NCBI RefSeq assembly: GCF_018861295.1
Contig: NZ_JAHLDM010000002.1
Coordinates: 248,001 to 312,000 of the forward strand
DNA length: 64,000 nt
Source of the DNA: Clostridium_AD estertheticum_D
Lineage (GTDB): Bacteria > Bacillota > Clostridia > Clostridiales > Clostridiaceae
Reading direction: 5' to 3'
This document shows, in pieces, positions 1 to 8,953 of the stretch (position 1 is the stretch's first letter; the number at the start of each line of letters is the position of its first letter). The notes under the pieces were generated by a model. That model had not been told where the DNA came from. It searched no databases and worked only from the letters and a program-made list of their open reading frames with translations. The position numbers and the translations under genes were made by a program.

Positions 1-344
1 TGCATATTGATTTTATCCTCTTTAATTAGCTTATAGGTGAATGAGATCTGATCTATATCCTTATAATAATATCTTAATTCATTTTTAATCATATCATGTA
101 TTAAATATTTTTTAACTATTGGCAATGTTACCAGTCTTATGTATACTGTTTCGCCTTCAACCAAAACGTATAAATTCTTATTTTTTATATCAATTTGAAA
201 CTTTTTTGTATTGGAATCATCCTTATAATATGTACTTTTATTAGAAATATTGTATAACTTATTAAAAATCAAATGTTTAGAAAATTCTATGCTTGAAATT
301 TTCTGCTGCGTAACTTCTAAAAATATATTTTTTCTGAACTTCAT
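1..344 (-). CDS. PilM-like pilus assembly protein, 5' part (runs off left edge)
   Basis: The reading frame opens with ATG at 344, preceded by a strong GGGAGGGG ribosome site, and stays open for about 114 codons to the window edge. The N-terminus (KNIFLEVTQQKISSIEF) and a later stretch (KNELRYYYKDIDQISFTYKL) resemble the start of PilM-type actin-like proteins, where a short beta-hairpin is followed by a helix and a 'xxDxxxFdY' strand. It lies 11 nt after the last pilin-like gene of a pilB-pilC operon, where pilM/pilN/pilO genes are expected. PilM would bind PilN on the cytoplasmic face. The assignment is an inference from position and weak similarity; the rest of the protein is not visible. 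Confidence 0.45.
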   Translation of the reverse strand, partial: MKFRKNIFLEVTQQKISSIEFSKHLIFNKLYNISNKSTYYKDDSNTKKFQIDIKNKNLYVLVEGETVYIRLVTLPIVKKYLIHDMIKNELRYYYKDIDQISFTYKLIKEDKINM

Positions 345-355
345 TTTCCCCTCCC

Positions 356-784
356 TTATTTATTATGATATTCAGTCTTTATAAATACCAGCTTAAACTT
401 TTCACCACTATCCTCTAATATAAAATAATCATATCTTTTTTCATTTTTTACATTAGACGTTATAAAAATGAATTCATTAGTTGATCCAGTATGGCTAACA
501 TTAGCACCCTCATACTTTACAGTATTACTTAAAGAATCGAACAAAAACTTATTTATTCCCTCCTTCTTTATTTGTACTTTATTTGCATTTATGTACTTAA
601 AAAATAAAGTCATTAAATACTCTTTGTCTCTTTGGTAATTGTTATTTTTTAACACATGTTTTTTATTACTTGTTGAATACTTAACCTCTGACAATTGGAC
701 ATCAAATATATACATCATAATAGTTAAGCAAACTAGTCCTACTAAAATTGTATAAATTAATATAAATCCTTTTTTAGTTTGCAT
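356..784 (-). CDS. Pilin-like membrane-anchored protein lacking Glu+5
   Basis: A 142-residue protein with a type-IV-pilin style N-terminus: short basic leader, KKG, then a 20-residue hydrophobic helix. After the putative cleavage Gly the sequence is FILIY, so the Glu at +5 that is nearly invariant in pilins is replaced by Tyr. In type II secretion the minor pseudopilin GspK is the known one that lacks Glu+5 and caps the pseudopilus tip, so a tip-like minor pilin role is a reasonable guess. The gene overlaps the previous prepilin gene by 11 nt. The ribosome site (GAGAGG) is about 15 nt upstream, so the start is less certain than for its neighbours. No other domain is recognised. Confidence 0.6.
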   Translation of the reverse strand: MQTKKGFILIYTILVGLVCLTIMMYIFDVQLSEVKYSTSNKKHVLKNNNYQRDKEYLMTLFFKYINANKVQIKKEGINKFLFDSLSNTVKYEGANVSHTGSTNEFIFITSNVKNEKRYDYFILEDSGEKFKLVFIKTEYHNK

Positions 785-1232
785 TTTCTATAACCAAACA
801 CCTCTCAATACTTTGGCCATTGTACCAAATTATTTTAATATAAATATTTTTCCCAGATTTTACGGCAACAAAATCTTTCACATTATCTACAATTAAGGCC
901 TTACTAGAACTATCATTAGGTAATTTATACATTGTGCCATATAAAACATATAGATTACTATTTATACATTTTATATACTTTATATCATTTCCATTCGTAT
1001 TAGTAATTTTGATAATATTTTCCTCAGTTATTACATCTCTTGCCAGATAATTCACTTCTTTTTCTATTATGGCTATTGATTCACTTAAATAATTAAACCC
1101 ATTATTTTGTACTACACTGCTTTTGTAAGTTTTTACATAAGAGATAAACATGCCCTCTACTACTCCAAGCATTAAAAATACCAAAGCCATAACAATTATT
1201 ATTTCTACAAGTGTAAATCCTTTTTTAATCAT
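774..1232 (-). CDS. Type IV prepilin-like protein
   Basis: A 152-residue protein starting MIKKGFTLVEIIIVMAL, a textbook class III signal: basic leader, Gly at the cleavage site, Phe+1 and Glu+5, then a hydrophobic helix to about residue 30. It should be cleaved and N-methylated by a prepilin peptidase, which is not in this window, and then packed into the pilus or pseudopilus. It overlaps the preceding prepilin gene by 4 nt (ATGA), showing tight translational coupling. The globular part is not recognisable beyond a general minor-pilin look. Whether it serves twitching, adhesion or DNA uptake cannot be told. Confidence 0.85.
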   Translation of the reverse strand: MIKKGFTLVEIIIVMALVFLMLGVVEGMFISYVKTYKSSVVQNNGFNYLSESIAIIEKEVNYLARDVITEENIIKITNTNGNDIKYIKCINSNLYVLYGTMYKLPNDSSSKALIVDNVKDFVAVKSGKNIYIKIIWYNGQSIERCLVIENAN

Positions 1233-1672
1233 TCATGACAACCTTTATAGAAATTGCACTGTAGCTCTTCTATATCTTTTTTACCAGTGTGTAACAAAAG
1301 CTTAACATTATAAACATTTAATTCATCTTTTATTAAGCTTAACTCTATATATGGATTCTGAGTGGAAGCATAATCCGAAAACACCTGCATAACATTAGTT
1401 TTAATTTTGTCAAAATTCATATTTTCTTTATTTACAAAGAAATTTTTATTTGTTTTTAACTGTTCTAATTCCTTGAATGTCATTGAGTATATAATATTAT
1501 TTTTTATAGCTTCCATTATAATCACATCATTATTTATATTTTTAATATCTTTTTTCATGTTAATGCAAGCTTTATCAAATGACATCATACAAATGAAAAT
1601 GATGGAAAATACACCAAGGCTGCATAATACCTCAATTAATGTAAATCCCTTTTTACTTAATGATTTTGACAT
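1229..1672 (-). CDS. Type IV prepilin-like protein
   Basis: A 147-residue protein with the prepilin motif KKGFTLIEVLCSLGVFSII near the N-terminus: Gly before the cleavage site, Phe+1, Glu+5 and a hydrophobic helix. Its start overlaps the end of the upstream prepilin gene by 20 nt and its stop overlaps the next by 4 nt, so it is one of a coupled series of minor pilins. A weak AGAGTAGG ribosome site lies about 7 nt before ATG. The C-terminal part contains two Cys residues but no family motif that I recognise. Substrate of the PilB/PilC machine encoded just upstream. Confidence 0.85.
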   Translation of the reverse strand: MSKSLSKKGFTLIEVLCSLGVFSIIFICMMSFDKACINMKKDIKNINNDVIIMEAIKNNIIYSMTFKELEQLKTNKNFFVNKENMNFDKIKTNVMQVFSDYASTQNPYIELSLIKDELNVYNVKLLLHTGKKDIEELQCNFYKGCHE

Positions 1673-2096
1673 ATGCTGTACCTACTCTCATTGTTATTCT
1701 ATGTTCTATTAAATTGTTATCATTTAAAATTATTGTACATGAATCATTACTATAACCCTTGTCGTCACTTACAATATCATTATCACTTCTCCTCCCTATA
1801 ACCTCATATAATTTTATTTTATTAAATAATGATAATTTGTTAATCTCTGTCGTACCATCGTGTAACTTTATTTCATTCCTTAATACATCAAAAGTTATAA
1901 TTCCACTGCAAGAATTCTCTCTGCAATACATTTTCGAATTATTAATAAAACTTACTATAGCATTGCAAGAATAATCTGCATCCACTTTGTTTTTTATTGT
2001 ATTGTAATATCTAACAGACACAACGCTAGCTCCTCCAATTATACCCATAATAGACAATACTAAAATGATCTCAATTAATGTGAACCCTCTACGCAT
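1653..2096 (-). CDS. Type IV prepilin-like protein
   Basis: The protein, 147 residues from the chosen start, begins MRRGFTLIEIILVLSIMGII, a short basic leader followed by the prepilin cleavage motif with Glu+5. An upstream in-frame ATG at 2132 would add 12 residues, but a GAGAGG ribosome site stands 7 nt before the ATG at 2096 and a short leader fits the family, so the internal start is preferred. The hydrophobic helix spans roughly residues 5-25. It follows the pilC gene by about 57 nt and is the first pilin-like gene of the operon; it could be a major or a minor pilin. Confidence 0.88.
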   Translation of the reverse strand: MRRGFTLIEIILVLSIMGIIGGASVVSVRYYNTIKNKVDADYSCNAIVSFINNSKMYCRENSCSGIITFDVLRNEIKLHDGTTEINKLSLFNKIKLYEVIGRRSDNDIVSDDKGYSNDSCTIILNDNNLIEHRITMRVGTAYVKIIK

Positions 2097-2153
2097 AAAT
2101 TTTCCTCTCACGTTCCCCAAAATTATCTCCACAAAGCTGCAACCTTAATATCA

Positions 2154-3350
2154 TTACAACTTACCTGCAGAGTCCATAACATTTAGCATCGGCAGCATAG
2201 CTGCTAATATGATTATTCCAATCATAAGTCCCAAAAGTATTATTAAAATTGGTTCTAGTAATACTGTCGCCTTATCTACATTTTCCTGAGCATCCTCATA
2301 AAAGATATCTGCGGCAGTTAAAAACATTCCATCTAAAGTGCCTGTTTCCTCCCCAATTCTTATCATAGCAACAAAAAATTGTGGAAATAAATTCATTGCA
2401 TTTATTGAGCTTGATAAATCTTCCCCTTTTTCTATACCATTAAAAACCATTTTAAGTTTTAATTTAAAATACCTATCCTCTATAACATCATTGATTATTT
2501 CAAATGCTCTAATTAACCCAACGCCACTACTTAGTAGTATATTAAGTCCTCTAGAAAACTTTGTGTATATAATTTTCCTATACACCGGTCCTAATATTGG
2601 GCACATAAATAGAAATTTACCAAAAATAATCTTTCCTCTTTCAGTTTTAAAATATTCTAATAAAATAAAACCTACACTTGAAATTGCAAGTAAAATCAAT
2701 AATAAATTGTGCTGAAGAAAACTACTTGTTCCTAGAACTATTTGTGTTATTAGTGGGATTTCTGCATCAAGAGAATTAAGATTTGTAATAAATACGGGAA
2801 TTACCTTTATCATCAGAAACATGGATACAATCATTGATGTTACGAATACCATAAATGGGTAAATCATGGCGTTAGTAAATCTTTTTAACAGCTTATGCTC
2901 TTTTTCATAGTACTCAGCTAATTCTTCTAAAATTATATCGAGTCTACCGCTCTCCTCACCCAAATAAATCATATTTATCATAAACCTTGGATATACATTT
3001 ATAGTTTTTTTCATACTCTCATGGAGTGAATTACCCTTTTGTACATTTTCGCAAATATCAATTAGACTCTTCTTTATTGACTTATGCGTCATTTGCTCAT
3101 TAAGCAAATTAAGAATGTCACATATTGAAATACCAGCTTTAATACATAAAGAAAATTGTTTGCAAAACATTGATATTGTTTTCAAACTAGGTTTACTTGA
3201 AATTTCACCTATATTTTTTACGCTTCTAATTTTCATTAAATATACTTTTTTTTCACGTAATCTTAAAGCTAATTCTTCAATACTATCACTTTGCGCACTC
3301 CCCTTTATTAAAACTCCATTTGATGTTTTAGCAACATATTTATATCTCAT
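2154..3350 (-). CDS. pilC: Type IV pilus/type II secretion inner-membrane platform protein (PilC/GspF)
   Basis: A 398-residue protein with the duplicated GspF fold. It has two similar cytoplasmic domains containing the family signatures FCKQFSLCIKAGISI (near residue 62) and KFSRGLNILLSSGVGLIRA (near 265), each followed by GEESGRLD or GEETGTLDGM, and three transmembrane helices near residues 165-190, 215-235 and 365-390. PilC is the membrane platform on which PilB drives pilin polymerisation. It sits between pilB and the prepilin genes, with an AGGTG ribosome site 9 nt before ATG. Length is normal for the family (about 400). Confidence 0.95.
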   Translation of the reverse strand: MRYKYVAKTSNGVLIKGSAQSDSIEELALRLREKKVYLMKIRSVKNIGEISSKPSLKTISMFCKQFSLCIKAGISICDILNLLNEQMTHKSIKKSLIDICENVQKGNSLHESMKKTINVYPRFMINMIYLGEESGRLDIILEELAEYYEKEHKLLKRFTNAMIYPFMVFVTSMIVSMFLMIKVIPVFITNLNSLDAEIPLITQIVLGTSSFLQHNLLLILLAISSVGFILLEYFKTERGKIIFGKFLFMCPILGPVYRKIIYTKFSRGLNILLSSGVGLIRAFEIINDVIEDRYFKLKLKMVFNGIEKGEDLSSSINAMNLFPQFFVAMIRIGEETGTLDGMFLTAADIFYEDAQENVDKATVLLEPILIILLGLMIGIIILAAMLPMLNVMDSAGKL

Positions 3351-3397
3351 GTTATATTCACCTATTACCCGTCATTTTTAATTTGTTTAGATATACC

Positions 3398-5077
3398 TTA
3401 TTTAAAATTATAGCTGTAAGTAGCACTTACAAATTCTTCTATTGATGTTATCCCATTAATCACTAAAGTTTTACAGCTATCCTTAAGTGAACTGGACTTA
3501 TTTTCATTGCAATATTTCCAAAGTTCATCGCTTATTCCACTTCTTACTATAATTGATCTATGATTACTATCCATTTCTAGCAACTCATATATTACAGTTC
3601 TCCCTTTATATCCAGTTTCACAACACTTATTGCATCCTACTGCACTATATGTTTTCTGACCTCTCTTAAATCCTAAATGTTCAAATTCCTCATTCATAAC
3701 TTTATATTCCGCCTTACAATAAGGACATAGCTTTCTCACTAACCTCTGAGCTAATACTACAACTAATGAATCCGCAACTAAATATGATGGAATACCCATG
3801 TCTATTAACCTTGATATGGTCGCCATCGCGCCATTTGTATGAAGTGTCGACAGTACTAGATGTCCAGTTATTGAAGCCCTAACAGCTATTTTCGCTGTCT
3901 CCTCGTCTCTTATCTCCCCAATCATTATTAAGTCAGGATCCTGCCTTAAAATGCTCCTAAGCCCTATTGAAAAAGTTAAGCCTGCCTTGTTGTTTACGTT
4001 TACTTGATTAATTCCAGGCATATTATATTCTATTGGATCCTCTATTGTAACTATATTCTTAGTTTTACTATTAATTTCATTTAGTAGTGCATATAATGTT
4101 GTTGATTTTCCACTTCCTGTAGGTCCTGCTACTATTATCATTCCATGAGAAAGTTTTAATACACTTTTTAAAAGAAGAACCTTCTCCTTGCTAAAACCTA
4201 ATGAGTCCAAATTAATAAATCTTTCTACTTTGTATAAAACCCTTATAACTAACTTCTCGCCATACATTGTAGGCAATGAAGATACCCTAAAGTCATAATC
4301 TATACCATCTATATTTTCTGTCATCTTCCCATCTAGCGGAGTTAATTTTGTAGCTATATCCATATTCGCCATTATCTTTAATCTTGTACATAAGGATTTA
4401 TATACATTTTTCGGAATTTTATTTATTTCATTTAATATGCCATCTACTCTCATGCGAATTAAAGCGAAATCCTTAAAAGGCTCTAGATGAATATCACTAG
4501 CCTCTACATTTATGGCCCTTTTTAACAAAGAGTTCGTTATCCTTATAACCGGTGCATTCTGAGCCCCGAATGTAGAAGACTTCGCTTCATTATTTTGTTT
4601 GCCTTCCAAAATATATTCTTTTTTCATTTCTTCAACTGCAACATCTACAATTTGTTTTGCATAACAATTCTCAATGGCCTCTGCAATATGGCTAGTCAGA
4701 TCGAAAAATACCTTAATCTTTTTATTTGTTATAAATCTTAGTTCATCAATAACTGTTATCTCGAATGGATTTGAAAAGGCAACATATACCTCATTGTTAT
4801 TATCATAAAATGGGATTAAACTGTACCTAGTAGCGACCTCCTTTGATATTAAGTTAAAGACTTCATCCTTTATACATGTAGAATCTAAATCAATATAAGA
4901 TATTCCAAAATTAATCTCTATTATCGAAATAACTTCCTTTAGGTCTATTTTTGTGTCATTCATAATAATTTGCTCTTCGCTGCACCTATTTAAGAGGGAA
5001 ACTTCCTTTACTTCATTGTATTTCCTTGTGGTAATCAGTTTTTTATCTAATAATATTTGGAGCAAATTTTTTTTCAT
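3398..5077 (-). CDS. pilB: Type IV pilus extension ATPase (PilB/GspE family)
   Basis: A 559-residue hexameric secretion ATPase. Residues 1-145 form the GspE N-terminal domain; the catalytic part shows Walker A GPTGSGKST at 318-326, the Asp box IEDPIEY near 347, Walker B DPDLIMIGEIRDEE near 380 and the His box STLHTNGA near 405. A tetracysteine zinc site (CPYC ... CNKCCETG) lies near 460-490. It powers pilin assembly through PilC, whose gene follows. First gene of the pilus operon, after a gap of about 150 nt that holds the dapF terminator and a candidate promoter. No PilT-like retraction ATPase is visible in the window. Confidence 0.96.
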   Translation of the reverse strand: MKKNLLQILLDKKLITTRKYNEVKEVSLLNRCSEEQIIMNDTKIDLKEVISIIEINFGISYIDLDSTCIKDEVFNLISKEVATRYSLIPFYDNNNEVYVAFSNPFEITVIDELRFITNKKIKVFFDLTSHIAEAIENCYAKQIVDVAVEEMKKEYILEGKQNNEAKSSTFGAQNAPVIRITNSLLKRAINVEASDIHLEPFKDFALIRMRVDGILNEINKIPKNVYKSLCTRLKIMANMDIATKLTPLDGKMTENIDGIDYDFRVSSLPTMYGEKLVIRVLYKVERFINLDSLGFSKEKVLLLKSVLKLSHGMIIVAGPTGSGKSTTLYALLNEINSKTKNIVTIEDPIEYNMPGINQVNVNNKAGLTFSIGLRSILRQDPDLIMIGEIRDEETAKIAVRASITGHLVLSTLHTNGAMATISRLIDMGIPSYLVADSLVVVLAQRLVRKLCPYCKAEYKVMNEEFEHLGFKRGQKTYSAVGCNKCCETGYKGRTVIYELLEMDSNHRSIIVRSGISDELWKYCNENKSSSLKDSCKTLVINGITSIEEFVSATYSYNFK

Positions 5078-5112
5078 GGTATTTTACCTCTCCTGATACG
5101 TAAAATTTATAA

Positions 5113-5140
5113 ATGTTATTCTGTTTGTAATCATTGTCAA
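5113..5140 (-). promoter_or_regulatory. Candidate sigma-A promoter of the pilus operon
   Basis: On the minus strand a perfect TTGACA (5135-5140) is followed 16 nt later by TAACAT (5113-5118), a 4/6 match to the -10 box, about 36 nt before the pilB start codon. The dapF terminator lies immediately upstream, so a separate pilus promoter is needed. The weak -10 makes this tentative. No c-di-GMP riboswitch signature was found in this leader. Confidence 0.4.
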
Positions 5141-5180
5141 TTTTAGAAATTTTATTCACTTATTCAGAAATAATTTCCAT

Positions 5181-5216
5181 AAAAAAACAACTGTACTATT
5201 ATTACATAGACAGTTG
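5181..5216 (-). terminator. Rho-independent terminator of dapF
   Basis: On the minus strand, stem CAACTGT/ACAGTTG (5210-5216 with 5188-5194) closes a 15-nt loop and is followed at once by seven T residues (5187-5181). It begins 9 nt after the dapF stop codon and separates dapF from the pilus operon. Confidence 0.85.
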
Positions 5217-5224
5217 CATATAAA

Positions 5225-6055
5225 TTAACTTATTAAAAATTGTCCTTTAAAAACAGTTTCTGCGGGTCCTTCCATTAAAACCTCACCTTTAACAATTTCT
5301 ATATTAAGTATTCCACCTGGAACTTGCACTTCGACTTTCCCCTCTGTATATCCTAGTCTATTTGCTGCTACCACTGTCGCACAACTACCAGTACCACACG
5401 CAAGAGTCGGCCCTGCACCCCTTTCCCACGTCTTAACTCTTATCATGTTTTTGTTCACTACTTCACAAAAGTTTACATTTGTTTTCTGAGGAAATAGACA
5501 GTTATTTTCAATAACTTTCCCCTCGCAAACTTCATAATCTTCAAGTTTGCCGAAAACAATAGTATGTGGAACCCCCATAAGTAATGACGTAATATAATAG
5601 TCCTTATTATTAGTATCTAACTTCTTATTTATTATTTCAATAGATGATAAAGCTGGAATGCTTATAGGATTAAAATTATATTTCCCCATATTTATAGTAA
5701 CACCTTTAAAATCGCCATCGTAAGCACAAATACTTGCAATTTTTACTCCATCACCAGTCTCAATTTTTATATTTTCGCCTAATACGTATTTTTTTTCATA
5801 TATATATTTAGCGAAGCACCTAATACCATTTCCACACATAGAAGCATAAGAACCATCAGCATTTATAATTATCATCTGAATATCTGCTATAGTACTTTTT
5901 CTAACCACTAAAATTCCATCAGCACCTATTCCATAATGCCTATCACAAAGTTTTTTAGCAAGTACCCCTAGATCATTATATTTTTCCTCTAAATCTTCAA
6001 TAACAATAAAATCATTTCCTGTTCCCTGCATTTTAGTAAAATTTATAATTTCCAT
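5225..6055 (-). CDS. dapF: Diaminopimelate epimerase
   Basis: Converts LL- to meso-diaminopimelate in the cytoplasm, feeding lysine and peptidoglycan synthesis; cofactor-independent two-base mechanism. The 276-residue protein has both catalytic cysteine motifs, MCGNGIRC (Cys74) and ACGTGSC (near residue 223), plus the N-terminal FTKMQGTGNDF signature. The frame is open upstream to 6139, but AAGGAGG lies 5 nt before the ATG at 6055 and the family starts at 'xxFxKMxGxGNDF', so 6055 is chosen. It is divergent from rqcH. meso-DAP is the substrate of MurE in most Gram-positives of this type, and murE lies further along in this window. Confidence 0.97.
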   Translation of the reverse strand: MEIINFTKMQGTGNDFIVIEDLEEKYNDLGVLAKKLCDRHYGIGADGILVVRKSTIADIQMIIINADGSYASMCGNGIRCFAKYIYEKKYVLGENIKIETGDGVKIASICAYDGDFKGVTINMGKYNFNPISIPALSSIEIINKKLDTNNKDYYITSLLMGVPHTIVFGKLEDYEVCEGKVIENNCLFPQKTNVNFCEVVNKNMIRVKTWERGAGPTLACGTGSCATVVAANRLGYTEGKVEVQVPGGILNIEIVKGEVLMEGPAETVFKGQFLIS

Positions 6056-6267
6056 ATAATTCCTCCTTTTTACATTCGTATACCGTGACTTTTCATTAAT
6101 TTTCTTTAATGGTATACTATTATTAGTAATATATCTCACATTCCGCTGAATACATAAAGATTACCTAAAAGATAATATATTATATATAATAGTATATAAT
6201 ATAATGTATTATTTACAAAGCATAAATAATATTTATAATGATAAAACAAACTGAAAGGATGATATAT

Positions 6268-8001
6268 ATGGCATTGGATGGAATTTTTTTATCTAGCCTC
6301 ATTGAGGAAATAAAAGATGTAATCATAGATTGTAGAGTTGACAAAGTAAACCAACCAGAGAAAGATCAAATCATACTAAGTTTCAAGAAAAACAGAAAAA
6401 TACATAAGTTGCTAATAAGTTCAGGCGCCAATTATCCTAGAATTCACTTTACAGACTTTAACCTAGAAAACCCAAAACAAGCCCCTATATTTTGTATGGT
6501 TCTAAGAAAATATTTAAATACAGCCACTGTCTTAGATGTTAGACAACTAAATTCGGATAGGTTACTAGTTATTGACTTTAAGAGCAGTGATGAATTAGGC
6601 TTTGATAGTATGTATTCATTAATAATTGAAATAATGGGTAGACATAGTAATATAAGCCTCGTTCGTACGAGAGATAATATAATTATGGATAGCATTAAAC
6701 ATGTTGGCGCAGATGTCAACAGTTTCCGTGTTTTATATACCGGCGTTGAATACATCTATCCACCAGCTTCCACAAAATTAGATGCTTTTAATTTTGAATA
6801 TGATGAATTCTATAAGTATATAACTACAAAGGATATACAGTTTACTGAGAAATTTTTCACAGGTACTTTCACAGGCGTAAGCTCAAACCTTTCCTCCGAA
6901 CTTGTGTATAGATACCTCACTAAAAATGCAGATTTTAACTTAAAAAACGCTAAAAATATATATGATTTCACAACAGCCATTTTTAAAAACATACATGAAA
7001 ATAAATTTTTAGCAGCCTATTCTAAGAAAGGTGTCCTTAAAGATTTTCACTCTGTTGAGCTTACCTCATTAAAAGATTGCGAGCTAGAACAATATGATTC
7101 ACCCTCTAAACTTATAGAGACTTTTTATTTTCGTAAAGATAAACATGATAGGTTAAACGCTAAAAGTTCTAACCTTCAAAAAATAATTAATACCAACATT
7201 AGTCGTTGTGACAAGAAAATGAGAATACTTAACGCAACTTTGAAAGATTGTTCCACTAAAGGTACTTATAAATTACACGGCGAACTCCTAACTGCAAATA
7301 TATACTCACTTAAAAAGGGCGATAAATTTGCAAATCTTATGAATTATTACAGCGACAATGGTGAATATATTAAAATCAAACTTGATGAACATAAAACTCC
7401 ATCACAAAATGTCCAATACTATTACAAAAAATATAATAAATTTAAAATAGGCGAGGAAATGGCCTTAATTCAAATGGCTCTTACCGAAAATGAATTAAAA
7501 TATCTTCATTCCGTGCTCACTAATATATTAAATGTAGATAATTATAGTGGAATAGAAGATATTAAAAATGAACTAGTAGAAACTGAATATATTAAAATAA
7601 AAAAACACGGTAAAACTAAAAAAGTAAAACCAACCAAACCAAGACACTTCATATCAAGTGATGGGATTGATATTTATGTTGGTAGAAATAATATTCAAAA
7701 TGATCTTTTAACATTAAAGTTTGCCAATAAAAATGATATGTGGCTCCACACAAAGGATATACCTGGTTCTCATGTTATTATTAAAAACATTGGTGATATC
7801 CCAGCAAATACTCTACTTGAAGCTGTGAACTTATCAGCATTTTATAGTAAGTCCCAGAATTCATCTAGTGTACCAGTGGATTATACGCAAGTTAGAAATG
7901 TAAAGAAACCTTCAGGAGCAAAACCTGGAATGGTTATTTACACGACAAATAAAACCATATATGTAACTCCTGTTGAAAGTACTCTAAAACGAATAGAATA
8001 G
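6268..8001 (+). CDS. rqcH: Ribosome quality control protein RqcH (NFACT family, FbpA-like)
   Basis: A 577-residue NFACT protein. RqcH binds obstructed 50S subunits and recruits tRNA-Ala to add alanine tails to stalled chains; older annotations call it fibronectin-binding protein. Visible are the NFACT-N domain at residues 1-220 (starting MALDGIFLSSLIEEI, with IEIMGRHSNISLV near 120), a central helical/coiled part, and the NFACT-R domain in the last 120 residues with DIYVGRNNIQND and the MWLHTKDIPGSHVII motif. The frame opens at 6238, but the start at 6268 has an AAAGGATG ribosome site and matches the family N-terminus. Single gene, divergent from dapF. Confidence 0.93.
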   Translation: MALDGIFLSSLIEEIKDVIIDCRVDKVNQPEKDQIILSFKKNRKIHKLLISSGANYPRIHFTDFNLENPKQAPIFCMVLRKYLNTATVLDVRQLNSDRLLVIDFKSSDELGFDSMYSLIIEIMGRHSNISLVRTRDNIIMDSIKHVGADVNSFRVLYTGVEYIYPPASTKLDAFNFEYDEFYKYITTKDIQFTEKFFTGTFTGVSSNLSSELVYRYLTKNADFNLKNAKNIYDFTTAIFKNIHENKFLAAYSKKGVLKDFHSVELTSLKDCELEQYDSPSKLIETFYFRKDKHDRLNAKSSNLQKIINTNISRCDKKMRILNATLKDCSTKGTYKLHGELLTANIYSLKKGDKFANLMNYYSDNGEYIKIKLDEHKTPSQNVQYYYKKYNKFKIGEEMALIQMALTENELKYLHSVLTNILNVDNYSGIEDIKNELVETEYIKIKKHGKTKKVKPTKPRHFISSDGIDIYVGRNNIQNDLLTLKFANKNDMWLHTKDIPGSHVIIKNIGDIPANTLLEAVNLSAFYSKSQNSSSVPVDYTQVRNVKKPSGAKPGMVIYTTNKTIYVTPVESTLKRIE

Positions 8002-8126
8002 AATAGAAAAAGTATATATTACTATTATGCAATTTCCTTAATATATATCTAAAAGCAATGGCTGATAAACAGATAATAGACTCCAATAATCACCACAAAA
8101 AAATCTTTTAGCCGGTAGGCTGCGTA

Positions 8127-8162
8127 TGTAGTAACTAACATCGATTGATGTTGGTTACTACA
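8127..8162. repeat. 16-bp stem-loop downstream of rqcH
   Basis: Arms at 8127-8142 and 8147-8162 pair over 16 bp (one G-U) around a 4-nt loop. There is no T-run directly after either side, so it is not a standard intrinsic terminator. It lies in the 283-nt gap between the convergent rqcH and methyltransferase genes and may act as a processing site, mRNA 3' end protector or imperfect bidirectional terminator. Confidence 0.6.
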
Positions 8163-8192
8163 TTCAAAATATCCATATGCACCTAATATATT

Positions 8193-8223
8193 AAAACCTA
8201 TATCAAATATAATGATATGGGTT
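8193..8223. terminator. Weak hairpin at convergent gene ends
   Basis: AAACCTATATC pairs with GATATGGGTTT (11 bp with one G-U). On the minus strand the hairpin is followed by an AT-rich run containing TTTT, so it could end the methyltransferase transcript, whose stop codon is at 8285. The rest of the 8002-8284 gap shows no open frame or RNA gene that I recognise. Confidence 0.4.
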
Positions 8224-8284
8224 TCCTTACTATGTTATATAAGAAAGATTTGAAGAGACTATTTGTCTTATAAAGTCGATAATT

Positions 8285-8923
8285 TTAAAATAAACCTTTA
8301 TTTTCAATTTCTACTATCCATGTAAAATTTACTATATGCTCACTATGAATCTTACAACCTAACAATCTAATATATTTTTCTAATTCTACTATATTAGTAT
8401 AGTGTTTATTTTCAATTACACTCGATAAATCCTCTCTACCTTTACTGCATAGGTTCTTTATGCATTTTTTTCTTTCATTATCATCGGCAAACATAAAATC
8501 TACAATAATAATTTTACCATCATTTTTTAAATATCCTAACATGTACTTAATTGCTTCTTTCTTTTCATTATCATTTAAGCTATGGAAAGCATATGTTGTT
8601 ACAACAACATCAACATCGTTTTTTCTATAAGGCTCATCTAGGAAATTTCCTAATTTAAATTTCATCTTATTATATTTATTTTTAGCAAATAGGATCATTT
8701 CCATGCTTTGGTCAATTCCTGTTATATCCATTCTCTCACTTAATTCACCGCATAGATTACCTGTTCCACAGCCTATGTCAATAACACTTACAGCCTTATA
8801 TTTAATTATCCTACTTCTTATATCAAATAAAATCTCATCATACTTTTCAAATAACCCTAATTCATCATTTGATTGATCTCTAACCATTTCTTGAAATTTC
8901 GTTGCCCTATTATTAAATCCCAA
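8285..8923 (-). CDS. Class I SAM-dependent methyltransferase, substrate unknown
   Basis: A 212-residue Rossmann-fold methyltransferase. Motif I VIDIGCGTGNLCGEL lies near residues 52-66, motif II contains ITGIDQSMEMI, and a motif IV-like DVVVTTYAFHSLND follows. These fit the YrrT/UbiE-like small-molecule methyltransferases, but the substrate cannot be read from sequence. The start codon is TTG, 10 nt after a GGAGGT site. It is the last of three minus-strand genes (with the cysteine hydrolase at 8954 and the MBL hydrolase at 9601), probably partly co-transcribed. The spacing of 30 nt to the upstream gene supports an operon. Confidence 0.8.
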   Translation of the reverse strand: MGFNNRATKFQEMVRDQSNDELGLFEKYDEILFDIRSRIIKYKAVSVIDIGCGTGNLCGELSERMDITGIDQSMEMILFAKNKYNKMKFKLGNFLDEPYRKNDVDVVVTTYAFHSLNDNEKKEAIKYMLGYLKNDGKIIIVDFMFADDNERKKCIKNLCSKGREDLSSVIENKHYTNIVELEKYIRLLGCKIHSEHIVNFTWIVEIENKGLF

Positions 8924-8953
8924 ACTACTTATACCTCCATTTTCAAGTATATA

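Noticed and set aside
5078..5180. Possible c-di-GMP riboswitch before pilB
   Set aside because: The leader is only about 100 nt, is very AT-rich and lacks the conserved GACGCAAAGC-type core or a second conserved block.
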